From Sabellastarte sp. h YS-2021 (lineage: Eukaryota; Annelida; Polychaeta; Sabellida; Sabellidae), in contig OZ024928.1 of assembly GCA_964017235.1 (NCBI GenBank), positions 84,935,566-84,999,565 of the forward strand: a stretch of 64,000 nucleotides of DNA. Direction: 5' to 3'. Made by a program: the position numbers and the translations under genes. How positions within the stretch are numbered: the stretch's first letter is position 1; each line of letters begins with the position of its first letter. The notes under the pieces are model-generated. The model did no database searches, was not told the origin of the DNA, and was given only the letters and a program-made list of their open reading frames with translations. Below, piece by piece: positions 11,602 through 26,600 of the stretch.

Positions 11602-14600
11602 GTGAATATTGTTTTTAATTTTAATTTTTATTTTAAATATAATTCTCCTTAAAGATAATTCAATCATTTGAAGAATTGTTTCTGATTTTCATTGCACTTC
11701 ACCATCTAACCTGACAAATTCAAATTCAGATTTCTTGATGGGTTCTTAAAAGTTTTATTTTGGTTAAACTAAATATTGTTAAACTTTGTTACAGTGTATT
11801 TTTGTTTGTGTAACTTCACACATTGACATTTATTTTCAGATGGACACTATTCATTCAACTCTTTCTGACTTTGGTATCTGTCCCGTTTGTTTATGCTGGC
11901 TATGTATATTTTCTGGTTGATGATGTTGTTGAGCCAAATGCATTTTTGTAAGTCTACTCTATATTCTGTCAGTTCAGTAAGTGCAATTGACTCAGTTGCT
12001 TATGCTCCACAAATAGATTTGCAGATATATCACCTGTTAGAGTGTGAAATGGTTTCAGATAATTAGTGAGCATAAGATTGTAGTTGGGGTACTTATATGA
12101 TTGAGTTTACCAAAGGTCATGAAGAATTTGACGTTGTTGTGATTGGGTTATTAAATAGTAAAAATGAGGTAATAAAAATTATGATAGAAGTTAGAGAAAA
12201 AATATATGGTATGCAATCTCTTGATATCCATGTTTTCAATTAAGTAAATTATGAATATGAACAAACAAATCAAGAGGCCATTGACCATAAGCCAATTTTT
12301 GGTTAAAAAACTTGAAATTACCATTTTCGTAAACTGTTAATAGAGAAATATACCTGATATTCAGATAAATTGCAAATGTTGAAGCTATATAAGAGTGTAA
12401 TTACATGTAATTGTTGCAGTATCATAATATTGCCACATTATATTCAGGGTAGATATTTTACACAGCCTTGTCACATATGCTTTTGACTCATTTGAGACAC
12501 ATGTCATAATATTTATTCTAAAAATAATATATGATACTTTTATCATATATTTCCATGGCAAAATGTGTATACTTCAATATTATTGTTGAGAGAATACAAT
12601 GGTGTGTCTCAATGGAATGTATTTATGTCTTTCATTGGATCCATAGCCTTTCCCCACCACCTACTCTTGAAGGACCTTTGGCAGTTAATAATATCCTAGA
12701 AAAGGCAGAACATCTGTACGAGAACCAGGTTAAGGGACCAGAATCCATCTTGTATCACAAAGGTTGGTTTTTAAACATATATGATTTGTATGTAAAAGGT
12801 AAAGATATTGAAATGTGAAATTTTACATCATAATTTATTGAAACACATTGAATTGCAAAATACCAGTAAATCATTGGTATTTTATTTATGTTACAGGTCC
12901 CCTCTTCTATTCTTCAGAAAATTTTACATCTACATTCACAGGAATAGTTATTGTTAAGATTTTGATAAAATGTTCAATTAAATCAATATTAAAATGAATC
13001 AAAATTTTGGTACATGCATTTATTTATGACATGGAAATATGATAAAGAAAGCAGCAAGTATTGTTTGATGTGAACAAGATGTACATTTTGACATGATATT
13101 GATGCACACACACTGTGTTTGTGAAGACTCTATATACATGTAGCATGTGAACATGCCTGGAGTTATGTCAGAATTTTATGTTGCTATTTGTATTAGTTTC
13201 TACATCAGATACTTAAAGTATCTTTACAACGATTTCTTACTGTAATATACTAATGATAGTCAAATCTCTCTGGCTATTGACAGACAGTTTCAACACCAAT
13301 ATTGCATAACTCTGATAAATGTCTTAGTGCCATTTCAATTTTGAATGGGCAATGCTAAGTTGAACTTAAACCCAGATAAGACTGTATTCAAATCCATTGG
13401 TGGTGAATCTATAAGGGATAAATTGAATTCACATGTTCCTGTTTCATTGCTTGACAATAACAACACCCACAAACAAAGTAAGGAGCCTGGGTGTATTTTG
13501 ACCGGGACATTCCTTCTGTTTCCATATCAACTTTCTGTGCAAATCCTGCTAATACTATGTCAGGGACTGTTGACAAGAATTTGCAAACATCTGAAACTCA
13601 ACATTACAGTTAAAGGGATAAATGAACCTGTCAGTTGTAAACTGGATTACTGCAGTTGACTATACCATGATATCAGTTGAGAAAATATACATGAGCCAGA
13701 AAAATGACAGAACTCCCTATGTCACACTGTTTTAGCTTAAACAAGTTCTCTTACATTTTTATGTCAGCTGACTTGTCAGTCAGCTGACATTATGTCATCA
13801 CTCTGCGGCGTGGGCGTACGCGTCCGCGTGAACAACTTCTTCTCCAAAACTACAAGGCCTAGAGACATGCTGTTTTTTTTAAAAGATACCTTATCTATCG
13901 AGGATGAAAAATTGTCCAAGGCATGCAAATCTGTCTGTTCATCTGTTTGCTAGAGACATTACAAGGGGGGTACCCCCACCAAAAGTGTGAAAATATCAAC
14001 TTTTTATCACAATTTTCTCAGTGACTATTGCAGGGATTTCTCTCATATCTTGCATATATGTACTAGGCCAGAGGTAGATTCTCTTGTGTGAGTATGAGAC
14101 CTGGATCTGTCTTACTTTTTTTTTAATAAATTTTTTTAATAATTTTTAATGCATTAAAATTCATGAAATCATGCACTAAATCACTTATAACTTGAAAAGT
14201 GTTGCATTTACAGCATTTTGTGAAAATATGTTGTTCAGCTACTTTTTTCATAGCTACAATATGGTGAGTAAGTTGGGTGTCTGTCTCAATAGCTAAGTGA
14301 GTAATAGCTACTTTTGGGCTTTTCAGTAACTTCCATTATGAGTAAAATCACTTGTAACTTAAAAACTATTGCATTTAGAGAATTTCGTATAAATATGTTA
14401 TTCAGCTACTTTTGGGCCAGCTGTAACATAGTGAAATATCAGACCTGTAGCTCATGGCATAGCTGAGTAATAGCTACTTTTAGGTTATCACTGTTGAGTA
14501 AATCGCTTATAACTTGAAAACTATTGCATTTAGAGAATTTCGTATAAATATGTTATTCAGCTACTTTTGGGTCAGCTATAACATAGTAAAATTTCAGACC

Positions 14601-17600
14601 TGTAGCTCATGGCATAGCTGAGTAATAGCTACTTTTAGGTTATCACTGTTGAGTAAATCACTTATAACTTGAAAACTATTGCATTTAGAGTAATTTGTTT
14701 AAATATGTTATTCACGTATTTTAGGGTCAGCTATAACATAGTGAAGTTCCAGACCTGTGGCTCCTTGCATAGCTGAGTAATAGCTACTTTGAAGTTCTCA
14801 CTATTGAGTAAATCAGTTGTAATTGGAAAACTATTGCATTTAGTGAATTTCATATAAATATGTTATTCAGCTACTTTTGGGTCAGCTATAACATAGTAAA
14901 ATTTCAGACCTGTAGCTCATGGCATAGCTGAGTAATAGCTACTTATAGGTTATCACTGTTGAGTAAATCACTTATAACTTGAAAACTATTGCATTTAGAG
15001 TATTTTGTTTCAATATGTTATTCACCTATTTTGGGGTCAGCTATAACATAGTGAAGTTTCAGACCTGTGGCTCATTTCATAGCTGAGTAATAGCTACTTT
15101 GAAGTTCTCACTGTTGAGTAAATCAGTTATAATTGGAAAACTATTGCATTTACAGAAATTTGTGCAAATATGTTATTCAGCTACTTTTGGGTCAGCTATA
15201 ACATAGTGAAATTACAGACCTATAGCTCATGGCATAGCGGAGCAATAGCTATTTTCAGGTTCTCACTATTGAGTAAATCAGTTGTAGCTTGAAAACTATT
15301 GCATTTACAGTAGTTTGCTTAAATATGTTGTTCACCTACTTTTGGGTTAGCTATAACATAGTAAAATTTCAGACATGTAGCTCATTGCATAGCTGAGTAA
15401 TAGTTCCTTTGAGGTTCTCACTGTTGAGTAAATCAGTTGTAACTTGAAAACTATTACATTTAGAGTAATTTGTTAAATATGTTATTCACAGAATTTTTGG
15501 TCAGCTATAACATAGTGAAAGTGCAGACCTCTATGTCATGGCATAGCTGAGCAATAGCTACTTTCAGGTTCTCACTGTTGAGTAAATCATTGTATCCACT
15601 GGATAGCCGCAGTGTGTAGAGAGAGATTTCACCATTACTGCTCTAATGAAAAAAAATATTATAGCTAGCTTTCTTAAGTTTGCAGTATATATTAATAACC
15701 ATAAAATGTTGTCTGGGAATATTTTTGGCCTGATTTTGAGAAACAAGATGGCCGCCACAGGTGTTTTTTGTCAGTCATGAAAAGTGCTTATATCTCCCTT
15801 ATTATTGATCCTAGAGGTTTGGGATGATAAACCAACCTGTAGGAAATCATGGGGTGGGAATCTTTTGGTGTGGTCAGATTTGACCTTCAATGACCCCTCC
15901 TTCAAGGTCAAACAAGGATAGCCAAACTTAAAAGTGCTTATAACTCGCTTATTATTGGTCCCAGAGGTTTGGGATGGTAAACAGACAGGAAGTCATGGGC
16001 TGTGAATCTGTTGATATGGTCCGATTTGACCTTGGAACCCTCCTTCAAGGTCAAATGAGGATAGCGAAAATTGAAAGTGCCTACAACTCGCTTATTATTG
16101 GTGACAGAGATTTGGGATGGTAAACCATCCCATAGGAAATCATTGGCTCAGAATCTTTTGGTATGGTCAGATTTGACCTTTGGACCCCTCCTTCAAGGTC
16201 AAATGAGGACAGCCAAGCTTAAAAGTGCTTATAACTCATTTATAATTGGTCCTAGAGGTTTGGAATGGTAAACCATAGGAAATCATGGGCTGGGAATGTA
16301 TTTGTGTGGTTAGATTTGACCTTGGACCCCTTCTTCAAGGTCGAACGAGGATATTGCATTTGTAGTATTTCTTTAAATATGTTTTAACCTTTTTTTTACA
16401 CTTAAACAATTACCTTGTTATTTTCCTTCATAATACCATTTACAGGGCACAACTTTTTTATCCTTTTCTTCTGTCAGCTTCGGAATTTCTTTCGAACTTG
16501 CTGTTCAGTTACCATTTACTGTATTTCTGTACAGCCCTTTTCCTGATAATTATTCTGTCCTCTAATCACCTTCACAAATCAAAAACACTCAGTCAGCTGA
16601 CACAGTGCCCGTTCACGGGCACTCTCCTCTTGTTCTATATTTAGAGAAACTGCACTGCCCCCCATCAAAGAAAGAATCCAGCCTAAACAAAGGCTTTTGG
16701 TTAACAAGGCAATTAAATTTAAAAATCCCCTCCACTTATCATCTTTAATTAAACAAACTAATCTCAGTCATGAAAAATGACTTACCTTGCCCTCTACTTA
16801 ACCAAATAAAAAAGGTTGGCAGGCACTGTTTCACTCATACTGCACCATCTGAATGGAACAGACTCCACCAGCTCAAAGAGACCAACAGACTGTAGTTGGT
16901 TCCAGAAGCAAACACAAAACATGCCTCTTTAGATTAGCATATGACACTTGGTAGGGACATTGGTTAGGGGATGTAGGTGTGCATCATGGTGTGACCTTTA
17001 ATTTTGTCTCTGCCAAAGTATGTTCACCTGCCATATGTGAGACATATGTCTCTTATGACAAAGATATATGGTTTACTGCAACTGAATATTGTATGTACCT
17101 TACATAATTGTGCTATTTCCATTGACAGCTATTCTCCAGTTAATAAATCTTACAGCTTCATAATTATAAGTTTACTGATTAATGCTGTCATCTTGCTATT
17201 GAACTGTCTTTTTTTAATACTTTATTTTACATACATTTTCTTTCTCTTAGACATTAGTTTCTTTACTTAAACATAATTTGGACCTTTATATAACTGACAC
17301 TGCACAGAAAGTATCCCAATCTTTGTACTGTTTCACTAACTCTATGTCTCATGGTGTTGAAAACTGTTTCCCCAGGCTGTGGGTTACGGGCATCCTTGGT
17401 GCTATTTTAATCAGATTCTTATTTGTACTTGTTTGCATTACACTAGGTCACTTGTATACAGGAACATTGGATGGGAAAATTATTCACATAGAAAACAATC
17501 AAATAGAAACTGTTGCTGAATTGGGAACTCCACCATGCGGTAATTGATGAATTAATTTAACATAGAAAATGTTAGTCTGCTGTTTGTATAACTGACAAAG

Positions 17601-20600
17601 AAGTTGCTAATAAACCCATTTGAGTGACACATGTGTCTTGTCAAAGTCAGTTTATTCGGTAATCACTTCCATGAAATGTCTAATCTCTGTTAAGCTGTTT
17701 TAGCTTTTAAGAAAAGTGTACAAATGAGTGTGTTGTTCTGGAAAGATTAATCTTTGAGTACCTTAGTAAATGTTAGTATTAAATAAAGCACAGGTAAATA
17801 ATCTCCCTGAAAGTAACTTTAGCAATTTCAGTAGGAAAGTAAAATGTGATGACAAGAGCATTTTCAGAATTCAAACTGAAATAGTACATGGCAAAAAGAG
17901 TTTTTCTCCTGAGAAAGTTTCATCTGATTCATTCATGGCCTTACAATGATAAGAACAAGGTAGTTTAACTTGTACAAATAATCTTTAAAATATTCAATAT
18001 TAAAATTGTTTATGGAGACATAATGGTAAGAAAATAAATATAAAAAGATGAATAATTAATGATTTTTCAAAAGTAGTGTACAGCAGAACCAAATAGTTGC
18101 TTGAGAGCTGGAAAAACTTAATTCCCTACTTGATTACTTCTTCTTGTGTTATCAAATTTTTCTCAGTGCATGTTAAAAAAATATCTTAGGGACAATAGAC
18201 CATACACTCAAAACTGCAGTAAATCTTTAGTTGAAAGTAGAAAGTTGAAATCTTTAGTTCATGATATGCTTTGTTTGGAATATACCTTGAATGATGTGTA
18301 TGAATTTCACATGATGTAAATGTACCAACAAGTACACTTGTCAGAAATAATGACTGATTTTTCAGGTAGGTTTGAAGATGAGGAGCACTGTGGACGACCA
18401 CTGGGAATGAGATTGGATAGTGAAGGTTACCTGGTTGTGTTGGATGCTTACCTGGGTCTATTCAGAGTCAATGTGGCCACAGGTAACATTTTTACTGTAA
18501 AACTGTAACTATGTTGTAAATGGAGAGCTGCACAGACATTGAAAATATTACAATAATATTAAAACATATAGAGTAAGAAATCTAAAATTTGCCAGGAATC
18601 TAAAATTCGCCACCTCTAAAACCTTAGTTAATTTTATGAAGAAAATGATGTTTTTGTCTAAAAATTGGTATTTTTCAGTTCAAAAAGCCTTAATTTACTA
18701 TACATTCAACAAATCTCACCACAATTCATTTATTTTATTAGTATTTTCACATGTGGCGAATTTCAGATATGTGGCGAATTTTAGATTTCTTACTCTAGTA
18801 AATAAATATTATTGAATAGAGCATTGAATAATGTTTTGTAATAGAATTAAACTACTCCTGCTTGGTGTTGGTCGGCTTTCTTCTTTGATAAGAGGTTAAT
18901 TTGTGATTAAATCTCTAGTGAAGTCATTGCGATTGTAGTTTATGTCTAAAATGAAAGTTTACTGATGAATGTGAATTTTCTGTATTGTAAATAAAAATGT
19001 AAATATTTTTACTGTAAAGGTTTTAAAGAGTTCCAATTGTTTGTCCATTAGACATGGAAGATAGTTAACTGTAGCTTAAGATGTTTTTATATGGTGGAGA
19101 TTTAATGTTTTTTAAAAAGAAAGAAATGTATTTTGGCAAAATGCTTAATAATATTACGCTAACAAGCCTTACACTTGATCAGCTCTAATGTAATTTTGTT
19201 GTAATGTGACTCGATATATTGTATGTCTTGTAGGTGATTTTAAGCAGTACTTCTCTAGCGATGCACCGATAGAAGGGGAAAAGCCACGGTTTCTCAATGA
19301 CTTGGACATTGCAAAAGATGGTTCCATCTACTTCACAGATTCTTCCACAAAGTGGCCGCGCTGGAAATTTCCTTACAGTCTTCTTGAGGCCGACAACACA
19401 GGCAGGTCATTACCACCACTAGTCTATAAGTAGTCTGGGGAGTGATAATAAAAATACATTCATATCATGTATTTTTGTGTCTTTGGTAATATTGTGCTCA
19501 ATGATTGGTGGAAAATTTGATACAAAAGTAGCCTCTGGTTAATATTCTCTTTTTAATTACATTTTACCCTACTTATTTAAAAAGTTTGCCATTAAATAAA
19601 CTGTTTTTAATACTTGCAGATTAATGCGATACAATCCTACCACAAACACTACTGAAGTTCTGTTAAGAGGTTTATACTTTGCCAATGGTGTTCAGATTGC
19701 TCCAAGTCAAGACTTTTTACTCTTGTGTGAAACACTGGCTGCCAGAATTTGGAAGTATGACTTCTTTTCTATTTTTGTTCTAATATATTTCTCGGGTGTC
19801 CTGGTGTCTTGTTTTACAACGCATGCACATTCAGTGGCTTAATGAATTTTGAATTATAATAAAGTTTCCCCGCTTTCTCTGCTTGTACAGAGATTAAGCA
19901 CTGTAAAAGTAAAATTCGATCAATTAGGCAATTAGTACATCTTATGCAAGTTCATTCCTTGGTGCATTATGATTCACTGATTAGAAAACATTTTTCGCCA
20001 ATCAGAGTGTAAAATTCATTTTCTCAAAAACCATAAATACGTTCACTTGTAAAAAAATTTTCACCTTTCCTTGCCATTTCATTTTCATTTCTCAAGCTCT
20101 GATAGTCTTCTTTGGTGTGCATCCTGTTGGAACCTCTTTGGAACTGCTTTCCCTTGTCTATTTCATGTGTTTACACTTAAACAATATTGTGATTGTACAA
20201 AAGAGGTGACAATACCACTACTAATGAATTGGCTAGAAGGGACTTTCATCGTGGCTCACAAAAGAAATCATGGGCCTTAAGATTAAAAGGTCCTGAGTTT
20301 GACTTAATTGAAACTGCATCCTGTAGTACTTGGAACATAATATGGAAATCTACAGTAAGAGATAGACATATAATAAACATGAAGCAGAACTGGCAAAGTC
20401 AGGAATAATGATTTCTCTTTTCCTGGATTTGGCTGTAGCATTATAGTGTAGAGTGTTTCTACTGCCATATTTGAGACATATTTCCACTATTACATGGGTA
20501 TATGAATTACTGCAACTGATTATTGTATCCACCAGATGCATCCGGTGGATATATTAGTTTAGCATTTGCTTTAGGCCGTCGCACGTAAAGAGATTTTAAC

Positions 20601-23600
20601 ATTAAAACTCTCAGCGGGAAACTACACCAGTCATCTTCACCAAATTTGCAGGATATCTTCTCTGGGAGGTAAGCTTCTCTGGGACTGAAATTACCCTCAT
20701 TCTGAAAAACAAGATGGCCACTGTGGGCATTTCTTTTAAAATTATGTACCTTCTGCTGGCTGGTTCTCATAAGTGGAACGTTGGATATCTTTATAAGTGA
20801 CATGTGTAACAGATATACATGTTCGGTACAATCTTGCAGACATTTGACCTTGAAGCTCTTCAGTCAAGGTCCTCCACGGAGTGCCAAAGTACCCCATGTA
20901 GCGGACTTTAAATGTGCCTATATCTCCCATATTATTGGTCCTGGAGGTTTGGCATGTGAAACCAACATATAGGAAATCATGGTCTGGTAATCTTGTGATG
21001 TGATCAGATTTGACCTTGGGCCTCTCCTTCAAAGTGATCAGATTTGACCTTGGGCCTCTCCTTCAAGGTCAAATGAGGGTACACAAACTTAAAAGTGCTT
21101 ATTACTCACTTATTATTGGTCCTAGAGGTTTGCAATGTGAAACCAACTTGTAGGAAAGCATGGGCTGGGAATCTTCTGATGTGTTCAGACTTGACCTTAG
21201 GCCCCTTCTTCAAGGTGAAACATGGAACTTAAAAGTACTTATAACTCGCTTATTATTCGTCCTAGAGGTTTGCAATGTGAAACCAACTTACAGGAATCAT
21301 AGGCTGTGAATCTTCGGATGTGGTAAGATTTAACTTTGGGCCCCTCCTTTAAGGTCAAATGGGGATAGCCAAAGCTAAAAGTGCTTATAACTTGCTTATT
21401 ATTGGTCCTAGAGCTTTGCAGTGTGAAATCAACTTTAGCCTTAGGAAATCATGGGCTGGGAATCTTCCAATGTGGTCATATTTGGCAAGGTCAAAAGATG
21501 GTTCACTGGCTTTAGTGAGTTGTCTTTCTAATGGATACAAATTTGCACTGGTTATCTGATGCGCTAGGTCTAGTTATATTTATTTTTACCTAATTGTGCT
21601 ATCTTTATTGACAGCTATACTCCCAATTAAGTTTGTAATCTTGCTATTACATTGTCATTCTGAAATGGTGTCTTTGCATACATGTTCTTCTTCACAGTTG
21701 TTCTTTCTCCTACATCTTACATAACTTACATGGTCTTTTCTGAAGGACTCCTTATCTTTTTTACCTCTTTTATATTTTATTGAGTCCAATGCTGTTACCC
21801 CAGGCTATGGGGTACAGTCATCTGTGATGCCATCTTCATGCATTTTGCACTATACCTCACAAAATATTTCCTTGAAGGAATAAAATTGCATAAAATAATT
21901 CTTTTGTAAAGTCAATGAAAATTTTGCAAAGGGATTTTATCCATTAGATGTGTTTCCCGGTTATTTTTATTAGCCAAAAAGGGTTAATTGTGAGTTTTTG
22001 CTGTGTAACTCCTTTACTAATGAATTTACAGCTTTAAAATGTATTGCAAGGTAATAGGAAACCATGAACTGGGAATTTAACAAGTGGGTCAGATTGTCCC
22101 CTGAACCCAACTGCAAGGTCAAATTTGAGTCATAAAGCTCAATTTCATACATTTTGTGGTATATCTTACAAAATATTTCCAGGGTGGAGCAAGGTTGCAT
22201 AAAATAATTCTTTGGGCGTCAGAAAAAGTTCTTGAAAGAGATTTTCTTCACTGAATGGCTTACAGTGTCAATTGTATAAGCCTAAAAGGTCGGTTCATGA
22301 AATTTTGCTGATTATGAGATTTAATATTGACCTTGGAGTTTGAGAATGTATCAAGAGGTGATAGGAAACCATGGGCTGGGAGTTAAGTGGATCAGACAGT
22401 CTCCTGTCCCTCCCCATCCTTCAAGGTCGAATTGGGGTCTTAAAGATCATTTTCATGTGTTTTTGCAGTATATCTCAAACTGTTTTGTGGATTGGAATAA
22501 GATTTTGTAAAATGATTCTTTGATTTTTTGTACAGTGAACAGGTTGAACAGTGAACAAAGTCACATACTTAATTCACATTTCACAGGGTAGTAAATCACT
22601 TATATACCTTACTTTTCCTGTTGCATTTGCCAATATCTCCGAAACAAAAGTGAGACAGAGCAATTTTCAGCTAATTCTTGAATCACGAAGGATCCCAGGT
22701 GTGGAAATCATTTGTAAATTCAAATTAGGTCTGTTAGCAAAGATTTGTTTAAGTTGAATAGACAGTCCAGTATGATTTAGACTAAAAATCATTAACTTAA
22801 TATTTAATGTTAAAATAGGTGAGATGTGATCTTTCATTTGGAGGCCCTTTAACGACCAATAGTAGCCTCAGTTCCTGTGGGACCTTCTAATGGTCTCAGC
22901 TAAGTTGAGACATCAAAACACAGGAATATGCTGAATTTTCAGCTGGTAAACGGACATATGACAAGTTATCACTTTTAAATTTGGTTAATTATGTTTCGAC
23001 ACCAATCCCGTTGGATTTTAAAAGAGCCTGATTTTGGTTATAAGAAATTCTGAGGAACTTAATTAAAATATTTCTATACAGAATCACAGTAGTCTAGAGA
23101 AGCAAGTGTTCTCAACTAAAGAGATACTGAGTAGTCAAGGACAATAAGGTGGGTGTTTCATCAATCTATTATATTCTGTACTTTTATAGTGCTTAATCTA
23201 TAGACAAAAGAGGACCAAAGTAACTGGGATGACCACTGTGAAGAAACTTACAAACCAAAGTGGCGGTTTTAAAGATACAGTGAAATTCAGCAGGGATCCA
23301 GTGGAGTTGTTTGAGAATAGGAGATGCCCGTGTGTATTTGTTAAAGTTTGTGACAATCCTAGCTAGTGTGTTTTGAACACACTGCAGTTTGCACATGTTG
23401 AAACTGGACAGACTCATCAAATGTTAATGTTATGTCCTGAGATATCTGGTTTAGGACTTTGGCTTTTGGATATCTAGCAACTTAGAATCTGCAGTTTGTA
23501 GAGATTAAACACTATAAAAATTGTATTAGATGTAAACTGCAACTGTCCAGACTTTATCTATGACTCAATCAAACTACCCTTAAATTATTGGGGCTAGAAC

Positions 23601-26600
23601 AATACAGTCTAAGCAGAAGTAGTTTATATTCAAAATGGAATGTTATTCAATGTTCTTTTCAGTATTTCCAACTTATGATGTGTTGCTTATTGTTTTTGAA
23701 ATTATATGGTAACATTGTGTTAGGAAAATGTAATAGCCGACAATGTTTCTCTACAATGTACTCCTACCATATGCACAGATACTCATTTTCATCAAGTGCA
23801 CAGTAGTCTGTTTTATCCAATAAGGATATCTATGCTTAAACAATGGTCAAAACAGGCCTGTGAAATATAGAATCCCTCTCATATAATTCAGGTTACCAAG
23901 ATTTTAAATTTTCCAACATGTACTTTTATGATAACCCTGCCAGAACAGGAAAGAGATTTCAGTTTTAAGTCCATGTAACTGAACAATAAATAACAACAGC
24001 AAATATTTGGACATGCATAAATATATATACGGTATATATATGAGAACAAGAAAGTCAATGACACCTTCCACCATAAACACACTGAAACACAAATTATGAC
24101 ATTATTATATATTATATCAATGGATCTGTTAAGCACAATAGTGGTAAGTGCTAAGGAATGACCACATATTTCCACAAAAAATATAGAGCTTTTATATGTC
24201 GTCACTCTGGGGCGTGGGCGTCCGCGTCTGCGTATGCCTCCGCGTGAACAACTTCTCCTCGAAAACTACAAGGCCTAGAGACATGCTGTTTTATCTATCG
24301 AGGATGAAAAATTGTTCAAGGCATGCAAAATTGTCTGTTCATGGCCGCCATAGCTGATTGCTCAAAAATCATTGATATGTTCTAACATTTAAAATATTGC
24401 AGCTGGCTCTGTAAGATTTGCACAAAATGTAAATGGCTAGGAAAGCTTGCCTGAGGGTAATTTTGGCCTTGTTTTGATAAAAAAATGGCTACCATATCAC
24501 ATCTTTTATGTCAAATGGGGGGGGGAGCATATTTAAAAAGCCCTAATATCTTCCTAACCATTGTACGAAAGTCGGGGATACTTAGGATTGAGTACGATCA
24601 CGCCGCCGCCGCCGCAGAGATTTCCTTTTTGACGTGATAACTTAAAAAATATTTTAGTTAGAACTTTCAAATTTGGTATGTGGGTATATATGGGCAATGC
24701 CACGAACGCTATTGTTTTGTGACCTTGACCTTCAATCTCAAGGTCACTGGTGGCCTCTTAAAGGTCAGATTTGGCCATTTTTTCACTTTTTGGCCCAGTT
24801 CTCCTATACAGAAAGTCAGATCATCCTATGGCTGGTATATATAATACATATATATGTCCTCTGTAAGCATGCAGAAATTTGACCTTGAAGCTCTTCATTG
24901 AAGGTCATCCACTGACCGCCAAAGTACCTGACCGAGGGTCATTTTTGGCCTTTTTTGGAGATATTTTCACACTTAATGCTGACTATATTGCATGGAAACT
25001 ATTGAAAATGGCTTTGGAGGTTAAGTACATGATGGACTTCTACCATCCAGGTTTACTGGTTACAGATCTTCATTTAAGGTCATCCACTGACCGCCAAAGT
25101 ACCTGACCAAGGGTCATTTTTGGCAAATTTGGAGATATTTTCACACTTAATGCTGACTACATTGCATGGAAACTATTGAAAATGGCTTTGGAGGTTGAGT
25201 ACATGATGGAGTACCAGCATCCAGGCTTACCGGTTACAGATCTTCATTTAAGGTCATCCACTGACCGCCAAAGTACCTGACCGAGGGTCATTTTTGGCCC
25301 TCTATTTGTTTGTTTGTTTGTGAACAAGATAACTCAAAAACTGACAGATGGATTTTGATAAAATTTTCAGGATATGTCCAAAATGGTAAAAGGAAGATAT
25401 GATTAAATTTTGGGAGTGATCCGGATCACTGTCTGGATCTTCTGGATCCTTGAAATTTAATTTTTAAAGACAGATAACTCAAAAACTTATGGGTGCATTT
25501 TGATGAAATTTTCAGGAAATGTCCTTAATGGGACGAGGGACAAGTGATTAGATTTTGGGAGTGATCTGGATCACTGTCTGGATCAACTGGATCCAGGCTG
25601 CCAGATGTGTTTGTGTACAATGTAGCTGAAAAACTTATGGACGGATTTTGATGAAATTTTCGGGATATGTCTGAAAAGGTATAAGGATGAAATGGCTGAA
25701 TTTTGGAAGTGATCCGGAACACTATATGGATCTTTTGGATCCATGAAATGTAATTTTTAAAGACAAATACCTCAAAAAGTTATGGATGGATTGTAATGAC
25801 ATTTTCAACAAATGACCTAAATGGTACAAGGAACAAGTGATTACATTTTTGGAGTGATCTGGATCACTGTCTGGATCATCTGGATCCAGGCTGCAACAGA
25901 ATTTTAGGATGAATTTTGATGATATTTTTAGGATATGTTAGAAATGGTAAAAGGAAGAAGTGGTAAAAGGAAGAAATGATTCAATTTTGCGAGTGATCTG
26001 GACCACTATCTGGATCTTCTGGATCCATGAAATATAATTTTAAAGACAAATAGCTCAAAAAGTCATGGGTGGATTTTGATGAAATTTTCAGGAAATGTCC
26101 TAAATGGGACAAGGAACAAGTGATTAGATTTTGGGAGTGATCTGGATCATCTGGATCCAGGCTGCCAGATGTGTTTATGTACAAGATAAATAAAAAACTT
26201 ATGGACGGATTTTGATGAAATTTTCAGGATATGTCTGAAAAGGTAAAAGGATGAAATGATTGAATTTTGGAAGTGATCCGGATCACTGTATGGATCTTCT
26301 GGATCCATGAAATGTAATTTTTAAAGACAGATACCTCAAAAAGTTATGGGTGGATTGTTTCAGCAAATGGCCTAAATGGTACAAGGAACAAGTGATTAAA
26401 TTTTTGGAGTGATCTGGATCACTGTTTGGATCATCTGGATCCAGGCTGCCACATATCTTGGGATTGACTTTGATATTTTTAGGATATGTTACAAATGGTA
26501 AAAGGAAGAAGTGGTAAAAGGAAGAAATGATTCAATTTTGCGAATGATCTGGACCACTATCTGGATCTTCTGGATCCAAGAAATGTAATTTTTAAAGACA

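Larger units (their letters stand above)
13761..16632 (+). mobile_element. Helentron-like element, family A, copy 1 (contains a B element)
   Basis: The 5' end is a palindrome: ATGTCAGCTGAC (13761-13772) and GTCAGCTGACAT (13779-13790). A CpG-rich block follows (13803-13832), then a tandem array, then the inverted arm CAGTCAGCTGACA near 16590-16602, a perfect 7-bp hairpin GTGCCCG/CGGGCAC (16605-16611, 16616-16622) and ten bases on CTTG-T, a variant of the Helitron CTRR end. Both sides continue the same LINE, which fixes the boundaries. There is no coding capacity, so it must move with a Rep/helicase supplied elsewhere. It resembles bivalve 'pearl' elements. Confidence 0.7.

Noticed and set aside
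12531..12818. 95-codon gene
   Set aside because: Only 12647-12762 is coding, as APMAP exon 3; the flanks are intron.
13761..16632. Cut-and-paste transposon with TIRs
   Set aside because: Ends are asymmetric: palindrome at one side, inverted arm plus hairpin and CTRR-like end at the other, and no clear target duplication.
24601..24616. Independent CCG trinucleotide microsatellite
   Set aside because: It is part of the CpG-rich block found at the same place in D copy 2 (49225-49250).
25525..26184. Two minus-strand frames with repeated Pro/Asp-rich sequence
   Set aside because: Products of the GATC-rich tandem array in D copy 1.
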